From Halorussus halobius (GTDB taxonomy: Archaea > Halobacteriota > Halobacteria > Halobacteriales > Haladaptataceae): a stretch of 64,000 nucleotides of DNA. Shown piece after piece: positions 8,385-18,400 of this stretch (positions are counted from its first letter, which is position 1; each line of letters opens with the position of its first letter). The position numbers were made by a program, and so were the translations under genes. The stretch spans positions 930,001 through 994,000 of the forward strand of contig NZ_ML219773.1 in the NCBI RefSeq assembly GCF_004765805.1, written 5' to 3'. Below the pieces are notes generated by a model. It did not search any database and was not told where the DNA came from. It was given only the letters and a program-made list of their open reading frames with translations.

Positions 8385-9875
8385 ATGCCCCGACAACCCC
8401 CTGCGACCAACGAAGGCTGGTACGCGCTGCACGACTTCCGGACCGTCGACTGGGACGCGTGGCGGGCCGCCCCCGAGCGCGACCGCGAGGCCGCCATCGA
8501 GGAGGGCGTCGCCTTCCTGCGCGAGCACGTCGACGTGGTCGACGCCGACGAGGGGTCGTCGGCCGTCTTCTCGATGCTGGGCCACGAGGCCGACCTGCTC
8601 GTGGTCCACTTCCGGCCGACGATGGCCGACCTCGACACCGCCGAGCGCGCGTTCGAGGACACCGCCTTCGCCGAGTACACCGAGCGCTCGGACTCCTACG
8701 TCTCCGTGACCGAGGTCGGGGGCTACACCAACGAGGAGATGACCAACGACCCGGCCGACATCGAGGACACCGGCCTCGCCCGGTACGCCGAGAGCAAGCT
8801 CTACCCCGAGATTCCGGACGCGGAGTTCGTCTGCTTCTACCCGATGGACAAGCGCCGCGCGCCCGGCGAGAACTGGTACGACCTGCCCTTTGACGAGCGG
8901 GCCGAGATGATGGACACCCACGGCGAGATCGGCAAGACCTACGCCGGGCAGGTCACGCAGGTCATCACCGGCTCCATCGGGTTCGACGACTACGAGTGGG
9001 GCGTCGACCTGTTCGCCGAGGACGCGACCGACATCAAGGACCTGCTGTACGAGCTCCGGTTCGACGAGAGCAGTTCGAAGTACGCCGAGTTCGGCCCGTT
9101 CTACGTCGGCCGCCAGTTCCCGCCCGAGGACCTCCCGGCGTTCCTGGCGGGCGAGACGGTCCCCGCCGAGGGAAGCGCCGACGAGGGCTCGTCGGACCAT
9201 CCCCACGGCGAGAGCCATCACGGTGAGAGCGAGAGCCACCACGGCGGCGAGGGTGGCGGTTCGCACCACGGCGAGTCCGAGAGCGACGACTCGGGGGCCA
9301 TTCGGGGCGAACTCGAGGACCTCGACATCTACGCGGGCCAGCCCCACGGCGAGGACGTGTACGCGATGGTGCTGTACTCGGAGGCCGACCCCGACGAGCT
9401 GTTCGAGGAGGTCGACGGCCTCCGCGCGAACTTCGACCACTACGACACCCACGTCAAGACGGCCGTGTACGAAACCGACGACCGCGACCGCTCGGCGGTC
9501 GTGAGCATCTGGGACACCCAGAGCGCGGCCGACACCGCCGGCGGGTTCCTCGCGGACCTCCCCGGAATCGTCGGTCGGGCGGGAGAGGAGAGCGGCTTCG
9601 GCACGATGGGGATGTTCTACACCACCAAGCCCGACAAGCGCGAGGACTTCGTCGAGAAGTTCGAGACGGTCGGCGGCCTGCTCGCGGACATGGACGGCCA
9701 CCTCGAGACCGACCTGCTGGCCAACCGCGAGGACGACAACGACATGTTCATCGCGAGCCAGTGGGAGTCCAAAGAGGACGCGATGGCGTTCTTCCGGAGC
9801 GACGCCTTCTCGGACACGGTCGACTGGGGCCGGGACGTGCTGGCCGACCGGCCGAGGCACGTCTTCCTGGCCTGA
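8385..9875 (+). CDS. pitA: PitA-type fusion: chlorite dismutase-like/HemQ domain plus antibiotic biosynthesis monooxygenase domain
   Basis: This 496-residue protein has a chlorite dismutase-like domain (about residues 10-255, with YPMDKRR and GQVTQVITGSIGFDDYEWGVDLF blocks typical of HemQ/coproheme decarboxylases). A histidine-rich acidic linker with four His-His or His-Pro-His clusters follows (about residues 270-305), then a ferredoxin-like ABM domain (about residues 308-496). The same architecture is known as PitA in Haloferax. A HemQ-like heme biosynthesis role is the best family-based guess; the linker may bind metal. A TATA-like CCCTATTA 27 nt before the ATG suggests leaderless transcription. 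Confidence 0.9.
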   Translation: MPRQPPATNEGWYALHDFRTVDWDAWRAAPERDREAAIEEGVAFLREHVDVVDADEGSSAVFSMLGHEADLLVVHFRPTMADLDTAERAFEDTAFAEYTERSDSYVSVTEVGGYTNEEMTNDPADIEDTGLARYAESKLYPEIPDAEFVCFYPMDKRRAPGENWYDLPFDERAEMMDTHGEIGKTYAGQVTQVITGSIGFDDYEWGVDLFAEDATDIKDLLYELRFDESSSKYAEFGPFYVGRQFPPEDLPAFLAGETVPAEGSADEGSSDHPHGESHHGESESHHGGEGGGSHHGESESDDSGAIRGELEDLDIYAGQPHGEDVYAMVLYSEADPDELFEEVDGLRANFDHYDTHVKTAVYETDDRDRSAVVSIWDTQSAADTAGGFLADLPGIVGRAGEESGFGTMGMFYTTKPDKREDFVEKFETVGGLLADMDGHLETDLLANREDDNDMFIASQWESKEDAMAFFRSDAFSDTVDWGRDVLADRPRHVFLA

Positions 9876-10000
9876 ATCGGCGATTCCGGCCCGAGCGGGC
9901 GGCTCGCCCGTTTCGACCACCGGAACCACCCGCGAAAAGTACCGACCCGTAGCGCCGCAACCAAAACCCCCATCACGTCGGCACGAGAAGGTTCGGGTAA

Positions 10001-10939
10001 GTGAGTACGGACGACTCCATGACCAAACGACGCGTCTCCCTCCCGGACGAGATGGCGGACTCGCTCGAAGCGTTCCTCGCGGAGGTCGACGAGCGACTCT
10101 CGAACGCGGGCCCCGACGGCCCCGAGCGCACCTGCGAGGTGGTCGCGGACGTGCTGGTCGACCTCCACGGCGACCGCGAGGCCTACGAGCGCTGGCAGGA
10201 CGGCGAGCGCGTCTCGCCGGCCGCGGAAGTCCGACTCCGGAGCTACGACCCCTGCAACGTCACGCTCGAAAGCGAGTACTACGCCGAGAAGGACGAGGAG
10301 CGGTTCCGGCGCTCGAAGCACCTCCAGTGGCTCTGGCGGCAGTTCGACGCCACGCCGATGGCCGACAACGTGGCGTTCGCGCTCCGATTCCGCCGGATGC
10401 TGGCCCACCATCTGTTCGCCGACTGCGGCGACGACTGCCGCTTTTTCAAGGGCATCACGTTCACCTACGGCCACAACATCTCGGTCGGGGACAACGTCGT
10501 GGTCCACGACGACGTGCATCTCGACGACCGGGGGAAGCTCACGGTCGGCGACCGGGTCTCGATCTCGGACTCGGCGCACGTCTACAGCCACGACCACGAC
10601 GTGGTCGACCAGACCCACGTGACCGACTACCGCACCGTCCTCGAAGACGACGCCCGCATCACCTACGACGCGATGGTCCAGGCAGGCGTGCGGGTCGGCG
10701 AGAACGCCATCGTGGGCGCGAAGTCGGTGGTTCAGGACGACGTGCCGGCCCACCACGTCGCGGTCGGCCAACCGGCCAAGAGCGTCAAGGTAAAGCCCGG
10801 CTGGGAGGACGTGGCCGACCCGGTCGACGCCGACGTGGAAACGCCGAAAGAGGAGCGACGCATCGAGCGCGAGGTTCCGGACGACGCCGAGATATTCGAC
10901 GAGTTCCAGCGCGACCTGGCTCCGCCGAGTGGGGAGTGA
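10001..10939 (+). CDS. acyltransferase with left-handed beta-helix (hexapeptide repeats)
   Basis: This 312-residue protein has an N-terminal helical part (about residues 1-130) followed by hexapeptide repeats of the maltose/galactoside O-acetyltransferase type: FFKGITFTYGHNISVGDNVVV, DRGKLTVGDRVSISDSAHVY, SHDHDVVDQ and GVRVGENAIVGAKSVV. The SHDH stretch is the usual region of the catalytic His. Such enzymes move acetyl groups from acetyl-CoA to sugars or similar acceptors; the acceptor here is unknown. The GTG start (MSTDDSMTKRR) is used; an ATG six codons later is an alternative. Confidence 0.85.
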   Translation: MSTDDSMTKRRVSLPDEMADSLEAFLAEVDERLSNAGPDGPERTCEVVADVLVDLHGDREAYERWQDGERVSPAAEVRLRSYDPCNVTLESEYYAEKDEERFRRSKHLQWLWRQFDATPMADNVAFALRFRRMLAHHLFADCGDDCRFFKGITFTYGHNISVGDNVVVHDDVHLDDRGKLTVGDRVSISDSAHVYSHDHDVVDQTHVTDYRTVLEDDARITYDAMVQAGVRVGENAIVGAKSVVQDDVPAHHVAVGQPAKSVKVKPGWEDVADPVDADVETPKEERRIEREVPDDAEIFDEFQRDLAPPSGE

Positions 10940-11552
10940 GACTGTGGGGCGGTTCGGTCGATAGCGTCTCGAACGGGATGGCGTCTATCGATATTCCGGG
11001 ACGCGGATAGTTCGTCTTCGTCGTGAGATTATTGGTGGCGTCCCAGATTTCGTACTGCGGTCGGCGCGCGAGCAACGCGCGAGGGACGAGGACCGCACGG
11101 AGGAGCGTAGCGACGACTGAGGACCGCAGGAGGCTGGGGAGGCGTGAGGGTGCGGTTTCTCATCGGTCGAGGCAGAAGCTAGCTCGAATCCGACTCGAAA
11201 CGTCGACGGACAGTCCCGTGAAGCTAGCTTCTGCTTGAGCCTATGAGAAACCGCCACAGCGCCGCGACCGCGACCGCGCCCGCCACCGCACCGCGACAGC
11301 GGGCCTCGTCCTCCCCAGCCGCCTCGCTTCGCTCGGCTCTCGGGCGATTTTGGCGCGAGATGAACTCGCGCCAGCGCGCGCCGGGATAGTCGGTGGCGGT
11401 TCGCGCCGGCGTCTCGCGATGACGAGTCGCGACGGGATGGTCGGTCGTCGTTCGTCGACAAGAATCACCGACGAGCCGACCGATTGCCACGTCCCCTCGC
11501 ACACATAGCCGCATCCGTCACATTTGTATCGCCCACCCGCCACGCTCCGAGC
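10940..11552. other. 613-bp intergenic region with head-to-head repeat elements
   Basis: There is no credible coding sequence. The left 90 bp (11041-11130) are GC-rich with ACGAGGACCGC and GACTGAGGACCGC near-repeats. The centre (11132-11320) holds two inverted copies of a dispersed element. The right 150 bp lead to the AEC transporter promoter, with TATA-like CATTTGTATC about 27 nt before its GTG. Confidence 0.6.
11132..11320. repeat. head-to-head pair of a dispersed intergenic element
   Basis: Arms at 11152-11184 and 11222-11254 are inverted copies: 12 outer bases (GCGGTTTCTCAT) and 13 inner bases (GCAGAAGCTAGCT) match exactly, with an 8-base diverged middle and a 37-nt spacer. Outside the arms, GGCTGGGGAGG at 11132-11142 pairs with CCTCCCCAGCC at 11310-11320. 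The right copy carries an extra hexamer tract of the ACCGCG type (about 11251-11300) that the left copy lacks. Confidence 0.75.
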
Positions 11553-12509
11553 GTGTCACTCCTGTCGGCGCTCGGGGACGCCATCCTGCCGGTGCTGTCG
11601 GTGGCCGCGGTGGGGTTCGCGCTGGGCAAGACCCGCGAGATAGACGTCCAGCCGCTCAGCACCGTCACCATCTACGTGCTGACGCCCGCGCTCATCGTCC
11701 ACAGCATCGCCACCTCCGAGATGTCGGGCGGGCTGGCCGCGCGAATCGTCGGGGGCGTGCTGGCGTTCTCGGTCGTGATGATACTGCTCTCGGAGGTCGT
11801 CGGGCGACTGCTCGGCGAGTCCGAACCCGTGCTGGGCGCGCTCGTGCTCTCGTCGTCGTTCGCCAACGCGGGCAACTACGGCATCCCGCTGGCGGCGTTC
11901 GCGTTCGGGACGACCGGGCGCTCGACCGCCGTGATGTTCATCGCGGCCCAGTCGGTCGTGATGTACACCGTCGGCGTGTTCGTCGCCTCCCGGGGCACCG
12001 AGGCGTCGACGCTGGACGCGGTGACCGAGGTGTTCCGGCTCCCGCTGGTCTACGCCGTCATCGCGGCGTGGGCGGCCCGCTGGGTCGGCGTCGTCCCGGC
12101 GACCGACACCGCCGCGATGGAGACCCTCCAGCTGGTCGGCGACGCCTCGATTCCCGTGATGTTGCTGATGTTGGGCATCCAACTGGCCAACACCCGCCAC
12201 GGCGCGACCCTCTCGCGGGTCGGCGTCGCGACCTCGCTCAAGCTGTTCGTCGCGCCGGCGGTCGGCGTCGCGATAGCCCTGCTGTTCGGAATCACCGCCG
12301 ACTCGACCGTCGCCCGCGTGTTCGTGCTGGAGTGTGCGACCCCCGTGGCGGTCACGCCGCTGTTGCTCACCATCGAGTACGACGCCGGCGACGGCGAGGG
12401 ACTGTCCGGGCCCGAGTACGTCAGCACCGCCATCTTCGTCAGCACGGTGGCCAGCGTGGTCACGCTGACCGGACTCATCGCGATTCTGGAGTCGGGCGCG
12501 GTGATTTAG
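11553..12509 (+). CDS. AEC family transporter (auxin efflux carrier-like)
   Basis: This protein of about 318 residues has about ten hydrophobic segments in two halves. Blocks include PLSTVTIYVLTPALIVHSIA, SSSFANAGNYGIPLAAFAFG (the conserved NxGNxG-P region) and ECATPVAVTPLLL. This is the AEC/Mem_trans family of the bile/arsenite/riboflavin transporter superfamily. Members export malate, auxin-like or other organic anions; the substrate here is unknown. The frame is open for 23 more codons upstream, but the GTG start fits a TATA-like box 27 nt upstream and puts the first helix at the N-terminus. Confidence 0.88.
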   Translation: MSLLSALGDAILPVLSVAAVGFALGKTREIDVQPLSTVTIYVLTPALIVHSIATSEMSGGLAARIVGGVLAFSVVMILLSEVVGRLLGESEPVLGALVLSSSFANAGNYGIPLAAFAFGTTGRSTAVMFIAAQSVVMYTVGVFVASRGTEASTLDAVTEVFRLPLVYAVIAAWAARWVGVVPATDTAAMETLQLVGDASIPVMLLMLGIQLANTRHGATLSRVGVATSLKLFVAPAVGVAIALLFGITADSTVARVFVLECATPVAVTPLLLTIEYDAGDGEGLSGPEYVSTAIFVSTVASVVTLTGLIAILESGAVI

Positions 12510-12534
12510 CGCACTCCGGGCGCGAGTCGGCCGC

Positions 12535-14805
12535 TCACTCGGGCGCGACCGTCCGAATCGGGTGGGGCACCGACTCCTCGCGCAGTGCGCCCAGTTGCTC
12601 GCAACAGGACGTCCCGCTCGCGAGTACTCGGTCCTCGTCGGCGAACTCCTCGCGGAGGTCCTCGCCCACGTCCAGACTCAGCTCGTAGTACTCGCGCTTG
12701 TAGCCGAAGCTCCCGGCCATCCCGCAGCACTCGGCCGCGGAGGTCTCGACGTCGTAGCCCAGTTCGTCGAGGACCGCCGTGGTGTACCGCTCCAGTCCGA
12801 GGGTGCGTTGCTGACAGTGGGCGTGGTAGGCCACGCGCTCGCCCGACGCCGATTCGAGCGCGTCGGGGTCCGCGCCCTCGTCCAGCAGGCCGTAGACGTA
12901 CTCGAACACCTCGTAGCTCGCGTCGGCGATGCGGTCGGCGGTCGACTCGCCGTCCCCGTCGGCCTCGATTTCTTCCGCCTCCAATCCGCCGAGCAACTTC
13001 CGGTAGTCGGCCCGGAACATCGCGAGGTCGCTGGGCTCGATGACCACCACGTCCCGGCCCGCGTCGAGGTGGGGGCCGAGCGCCGCCGCGACTCGCTCGG
13101 CCTGGGTCTCCGCCGTGGCGACCATCCCCTGCGAGAGCGGCGCGCGCCCGGACGCCGGCAGGTCGGGCACGCGCACGTCGACGCCCAGCGCCTCCAGCGC
13201 CCGGACGGTCGCCTTCCCGCGCTCGACCGCGACGTAGTCGGTGTACGGGTCGGGGTAGAGGACGGCCTCGCGGTCGGGGTCGCCCGCGCCGTCGGCACCG
13301 GCTCGCGACGCGCCATCGGTCCGGTCGCGCGACTCGAACCACTCCCGGAAGCTCTCGCGCCGGAAGGTCGGCAGGTCCCGGCGGGCGTCGACCCCCAGCG
13401 CGCGCTCGGCCAGCGCCCGGACGCCCGGCGCGCGAGCCAGCCAGTTCGAGACGGGCGCGGTCGCGCTCCCGAGTTTCGCCAGCGTCGAGAAGTTGCCGAA
13501 CAGTCGCTTCTGGACGTCCAGCCCGCCCGATTCCTCGTCGGGCGTCAGCCCCTCCACGAGGAAGTCGAACCGGCCGTCGTCGGCCCCGCGATTCAGCCGG
13601 TCGCGGACCACGGTGTTTATCCACGGCACGTCTATCTTGACGGGACACTGATTCACGCACCGCGTGCAGCCGGTACAGAGGTCGTTGAACTCGCCCGCCG
13701 CGTCGAGCCCGTGGACGCCGGCCTCCCACCCGGTCCCGATGCCGCCCGAGTAGGTCTCGCCGCCGAAGCCGTGGCCGCCGACGTGCTGGAAGTTGGCACA
13801 CGAGTTGAGACACGCCGAACACCGGATGCAGTAGAGGGTCTCGCGCAACTGGTCGTCCTCGCGCATGTCGGTCCGGCCGTTGTCGAGCAACACGAGGTGG
13901 AACTCGCGGTCCTCGGTGCCGACTTCGTCGGCCTCGAAGTCCAGCGTGGGCGCGTCGCCCGGCGGCGTCAGGAACGTCACGTACGAGGTGATGTCCTGGC
14001 CCGTGCCCGACCGCGCGATGAGTTCCACGAACGCAGACAGGTCCTCGAACGCGGGCAGGAGCTTCTCGACGCCCGCGACCGCGACGTGGGTGTCGGTCGC
14101 GGCTACGGTCTTCCGGGCGTTGCCCTCGCTGGTGACCAGCGCCACGGTGCCCGTGTCGGCGGTCACGAAGTTCGCGCCCGTCATCCCCACGTCGGCCTCG
14201 GCGATGCGGTCGGCGAGGAACTCCCGGGCGAACGCGGTCAGGTCCGCGGCGGTGTCGAGCGGTTCGTCCGGCTCGAAGTGGGTCTCGAACAACTCGGCGA
14301 TGTCGGCCTCGGACTTGTGGATGGCGGGCGCGACGATGTGGCTCGGCGACTCGTCGGCCACCTGCAACACGAACTCCCCGAGGTCGGTCTCCCACACGTC
14401 CGCGCCCGTCTCCCGGATGGCGTCGTTGACCTCGATCTCCTCGGAGGTCATCGACTTGCTCTTGACCACCGAGTCGGCGTCGCACTCGCCGACCACCTCG
14501 CGGACGTACCGATTCGCGTCCGCGGCGTCGTCGGCGAGGTAGACGTGCCCGCCCCGGGACTCGACCGACTCGCGCACCCGCTCGACCAGTTCGGGCAGGC
14601 GCTCGATGGCGTCCTCCTTGATGGCGCGGGCCTCGTCTTTCAGCCCCTCGTAGTCGTCGAGGCCGGCCACCGCGTCGTACCGCCCGCGGTTGAACCCCTG
14701 GGCGTTCGCCCGCACGCTGTCGCCCTCGGCGTCGAGCAGGTCGCGGATGCGGGCGGCCTTCTGCTGGCGGCTGGCCTGCCCGCCGCTGGATTGCTTGCCG
14801 CTCAT
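12535..14805 (-). CDS. lutB: LutB/LldF-type iron-sulfur protein fused to a CCG (LutA-like) domain
   Basis: This 756-residue protein has a LUD domain (about residues 60-310, with KSKSMTSEEIEVNDAI and GMTGANFVTADTGTVALVTSEGN). Two [4Fe-4S] motifs follow, C326xxC329xxC332xxxC336 and C377xxC380xxC383xxxC387. The C-terminal part has cysteine-rich CCG-type sequence (HAHCQQR, then AECCGMAGSFGY). In Bacillus, LutA, LutB and LutC oxidise L-lactate; here the LutA and LutB parts are on one chain. Electron transfer from lactate or a similar hydroxyacid is the likely role. The gene overlaps lutC by 4 nt; transcription runs lutC to lutB. Confidence 0.9.
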   Translation of the reverse strand: MSGKQSSGGQASRQQKAARIRDLLDAEGDSVRANAQGFNRGRYDAVAGLDDYEGLKDEARAIKEDAIERLPELVERVRESVESRGGHVYLADDAADANRYVREVVGECDADSVVKSKSMTSEEIEVNDAIRETGADVWETDLGEFVLQVADESPSHIVAPAIHKSEADIAELFETHFEPDEPLDTAADLTAFAREFLADRIAEADVGMTGANFVTADTGTVALVTSEGNARKTVAATDTHVAVAGVEKLLPAFEDLSAFVELIARSGTGQDITSYVTFLTPPGDAPTLDFEADEVGTEDREFHLVLLDNGRTDMREDDQLRETLYCIRCSACLNSCANFQHVGGHGFGGETYSGGIGTGWEAGVHGLDAAGEFNDLCTGCTRCVNQCPVKIDVPWINTVVRDRLNRGADDGRFDFLVEGLTPDEESGGLDVQKRLFGNFSTLAKLGSATAPVSNWLARAPGVRALAERALGVDARRDLPTFRRESFREWFESRDRTDGASRAGADGAGDPDREAVLYPDPYTDYVAVERGKATVRALEALGVDVRVPDLPASGRAPLSQGMVATAETQAERVAAALGPHLDAGRDVVVIEPSDLAMFRADYRKLLGGLEAEEIEADGDGESTADRIADASYEVFEYVYGLLDEGADPDALESASGERVAYHAHCQQRTLGLERYTTAVLDELGYDVETSAAECCGMAGSFGYKREYYELSLDVGEDLREEFADEDRVLASGTSCCEQLGALREESVPHPIRTVAPE

Positions 14806-15302
14806 CGGTCCTCCAGCACGACGACGCTCACTTGCCGGGGGCCGTGTGCGCCGACCACGAGTTCGCCCATGTCGGCGGTCGCGCTCGGCCCGGTGGCGAA
14901 CACGACGTCGCCGCCCGCCCGCGCTAACTCGGCGGCGCGCTCGACGCCGGCCGCCATGTCAGCGACCACGTCGCTGGCCGCCAGCACCGCGACGTGGTGG
15001 CCGGGCCAGAGGCTCGCGTGCTCGTCGCCTGCGGGCGTCGACGCGACCGCGACCGAGCCGTAGTCCGCGACGCCGAACCGGGCGGGCGTCACGCCGGTCC
15101 CGGCCGATTCGAGGGTCGACGGGACGGGGTCGGCGTCGACCGACTCGGGGAGCGAGACGCCCGCGAAGGGAAGCGGTGCGCCGACTGCCGGGGGGTCGAG
15201 CAGGTCCGACAGCGTCGCGTCGACCTCGGCGGCCGGGATGCGGTGGACCCCGCAGCCGGCGTCGGTCGCGCGGCGCTCGAACCGTTCGAGGGATGTGCTC
15301 AC
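14802..15302 (-). CDS. lutC: LUD domain protein, LutC-like
   Basis: This 166-residue protein is a short LUD-domain protein like LutC, the third component of the lactate-utilisation complex. The characteristic C-terminal block is present: FATGPSATADMGELVVGAHG followed by a short beta-strand tail (RQVSVVVLED). The first gene of a two-gene operon, its ATGA stop/start overlap with lutB implies coupled translation. It is divergent from the large PAS/GAF regulator, which is a candidate for controlling the pair. Confidence 0.88.
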   Translation of the reverse strand: MSTSLERFERRATDAGCGVHRIPAAEVDATLSDLLDPPAVGAPLPFAGVSLPESVDADPVPSTLESAGTGVTPARFGVADYGSVAVASTPAGDEHASLWPGHHVAVLAASDVVADMAAGVERAAELARAGGDVVFATGPSATADMGELVVGAHGPRQVSVVVLEDR

Positions 15303-15456
15303 GGGTATCGTATCGGGTCCGGGACCACGTAACGATGGGGGTCGCGGCGACCCGCCTCGCCCCGGCTGGGCCCCGCCCGTTCCTCTTCGAAAGGTGATAA
15401 TTTCGTCCGGGGGCGAGACGAAACGCTAACAACCTCGGAGTGTCTGTCGGATAACG

Positions 15457-18400
15457 ATGTTACGGTCGACGGGGGAGCGGCGTTCGGCCGACCCGGACGC
15501 GCAAACGGTAGTGTACGCGGGCGAACCCACGCGAGGGGCGGCCGTGGGGGAGGCGCTGACCGGCGCGGCGGTCGACGCCGAAGCGACCGCTACCGCCGCG
15601 CTGAAGCGACTCGACGCCGGCGAGGTCGACTGCGTGGTCGCGGAGGCCGACCTCGCGGACGTCGACGGGGCCGAGTTCCTGAGCGTTGTCGGGGAGCTCT
15701 ACCCGGCTGTCGGTCGGGTCATGGTGGCCGGCTCGGTCGAGGCGGTGCCCGAGGGCGTTGTCTTCGCGTCGGCGCGGCCCCGCGCGGGACTGCCGACGCG
15801 GGTCGCCCGCCGCGTCGAGCGCGCCGTCGAGTGTCGCCGGGTCGCGGCCGAGCGCGACCGACTCGCCGACCGGTTCGAGACGCTGGTCGAGCACTCGCCC
15901 GACCCCATCGTCACGGTCGACGAGGACGGGCGGGTGGCGTTCGCCAACGCGGCGGTCGAGCGCGTGTTCGGCTACGAGCTCGACGCGGTGGTCGGCGAAT
16001 CCGTCGCCCGGCTGCTCGACCCGACCGTCCGCGACCGGTTCGAGGCCGCGCTCGGCGAACTGGCCGCCGACGAGGGCACCGTCGTCCGCGACTACGTGGA
16101 ACTGCCGGGCCGGACCGCCGAGGGCCGCGAGATACCGCTGGCCATCTCGTTCACCGAGACCGAGCGCCGGGGTCGTCACTACTTCTCGATAATCGTCCGG
16201 GACGTGAGCGAGCGAAAGCGGCTCGAGGACCGGCTCGACGCCGAGCGGCGCAAGACCCGCGAACTCCACGACGTCGCGGTGATGCTCGAGGAGGCCGACA
16301 CCGTCGAGGAGGCGTGCCGGCTGGCCGTCGAGACCGCCGAGCAGCTCCTGGAGTTCGACCTCGCGGCGGTCGACACCGTCGAGGACGGCGAGCTCGTCCC
16401 GCAGGCCGTCTCGAAGGGCGTGCCGTCCGACGGCTACTACACCACCACCTCGCTCGACGCCGACGACAAGCTCGCGGCGCGGGCCTACCGTCAGGGTGAG
16501 TCCATCCGGACCGCCGACCTCCACGCCGAGGGCGTCACGCCGGCGGCCAGCGGCTACCGGGCGGCCTTGTCGGTGCCGATGAGCGACATCGGCGTGTTCC
16601 AGACGGTCTCGGAGCAGGCCGACGCCTTCGGCGAGAGCGACCGCGAGCTCGCCGAACTGCTGGTGTCGCACCTCGCGCAGGCGCTCCAGCGCATCCGCTC
16701 GGAGCGGCAACTCGCGGCCGAGCGCGACCGGTTCGCCGCGCTGTTCGAGAACATCCGGGAGGCGACCGTCGACTACGAGCTCCGGGACGGCGAGCCCGTG
16801 GTGCGCTCGACCAACGAGGCGTTCGAGTCGGTGTTCGGCTACGACGCCGGAGCGGCGGTCGGCGAGTCGCTGGTCGAGCTCATCGTGCCCGAGGGCCACC
16901 ACGAGCAGGCCCGCGAGCACGTCGAGCGGATGCGCGCGGGCGAGGACATCGACACCGAGGTCCGGCGGGCGACCGACGACGGCGTCCGGGACTTCCTGCT
17001 CCGGACCGCCCAGGTCCCCGGACGCGATTCGGGCGGGTACGTGATGTACACCGACATCACCGAGCGCAAGCGCAACGCCGAGCGCCACCGCTCGATGACC
17101 GAGGACGTGCTCGACGAGACCGACGTGGGCATCTTCGTCCTCGACGACGAGTTCGACGTGGCGTGGGCCAACGCCGCCGTCGCGGAGTACTTCGGGCTCG
17201 ACCGCGACGCCGCGCTGGGGGCCGACAAGCGGACGCTGGTCGACGGCCCCGTCCGCGAGGCGGTCGCGGACGGCGAGTCGTTCGCCGAGACGGTCCGGGC
17301 CACCTACGAGGACAACAGCGACGCGGTGGAGTTCACCTGCAACGTCACGCCCGGCGACGGGCGGGCCGAGCGCCACCTCCACCACCGGAGCCGCCCCATC
17401 GAGTCGGGCCTCTACGAGGGCGGCCGGGTCGAACTCTACTACGACGTGACCGAGCGGGTCGAGCGCGCGGCGATGCTCGACGCGCTCCACGGCGCGACCC
17501 GCGACCTGATGGCGGCCGAGAGCCAGTCGACGATCTGCGAGACGACGGTCGAGACGGTGCGGGAGGTGCTCGACATCCCCTACGCCACGGTGTTCGAGTA
17601 CGACGCCGAGGCCGACCTGCTCGACCCGTCCGTCCACGCCCGGGGGACCGTCGACGAGATCGGCGAGACGCCCTCGCTCGAGCCCGGCCAGGGCATCGTC
17701 GGGAACGTCTTCGAGTCGGGCGAGAGCGCGCACTTCGACAACGCGTGGGAGGACCCGCGAGCCCACGAGGACGGCGCGCCGTCGATTCGGGCCTTCGCGG
17801 CGTTCCCGCTGGGCGACTGGGGCGTCCTGTCGGTCGCCTCGACGGCGGCCGGCGCGTTCGACGACTACGAGGTCGACCTCGTGCGGGTGCTGGCGGCCAA
17901 CGCGGAGGTCGCGCTCGACCGCGCGGCCCGCGAGGCCGAACTCGACGACCAGCGGAGCCGACTGGCCCAGCTCGACCGCATCAACGCGGTCATCCGGGAC
18001 GTCGACCAGTTGCTCGTCCGGGCGACCACGCGCGAGGAGATACTTCAGGGCGTCTGCGACCGACTCGCCGACTCGGCCCACTACCGGTTCGCGTGGACCG
18101 GCGAGTCGATGGCCGGCTCGACCCGGGCCGAGCCGACCGCGTGGGCGGGGGTCGAGGCGGGCTACCTCGACGAGTTCGTCGCCAGGCGCGACGAGGCGGC
18201 CGACGGCGAGGGAACCGACGACGGCCCCGCGGCGAGGGCGCTGGCGACCGGCGAGGTGCAGGTCGTCGACGTTCACGGGGACGGGACGCCCCATCCGTGT
18301 CGCGAGGGGGCGCTCGAACGCGGCTACCGGTCGGGCGCGGCCATCCCGCTCAGGTATCGGGAGACGGTGTACGGCGTTCTCTGCGTCTACGCCGCCCGCG

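Noticed and set aside
11370..11385. 16-base GC-rich word GCCAGCGCGCGCCGGG shared with 29346-29361
   Set aside because: Composition is extreme GC and the similarity does not extend clearly beyond it, so chance or a low-complexity bias is enough.
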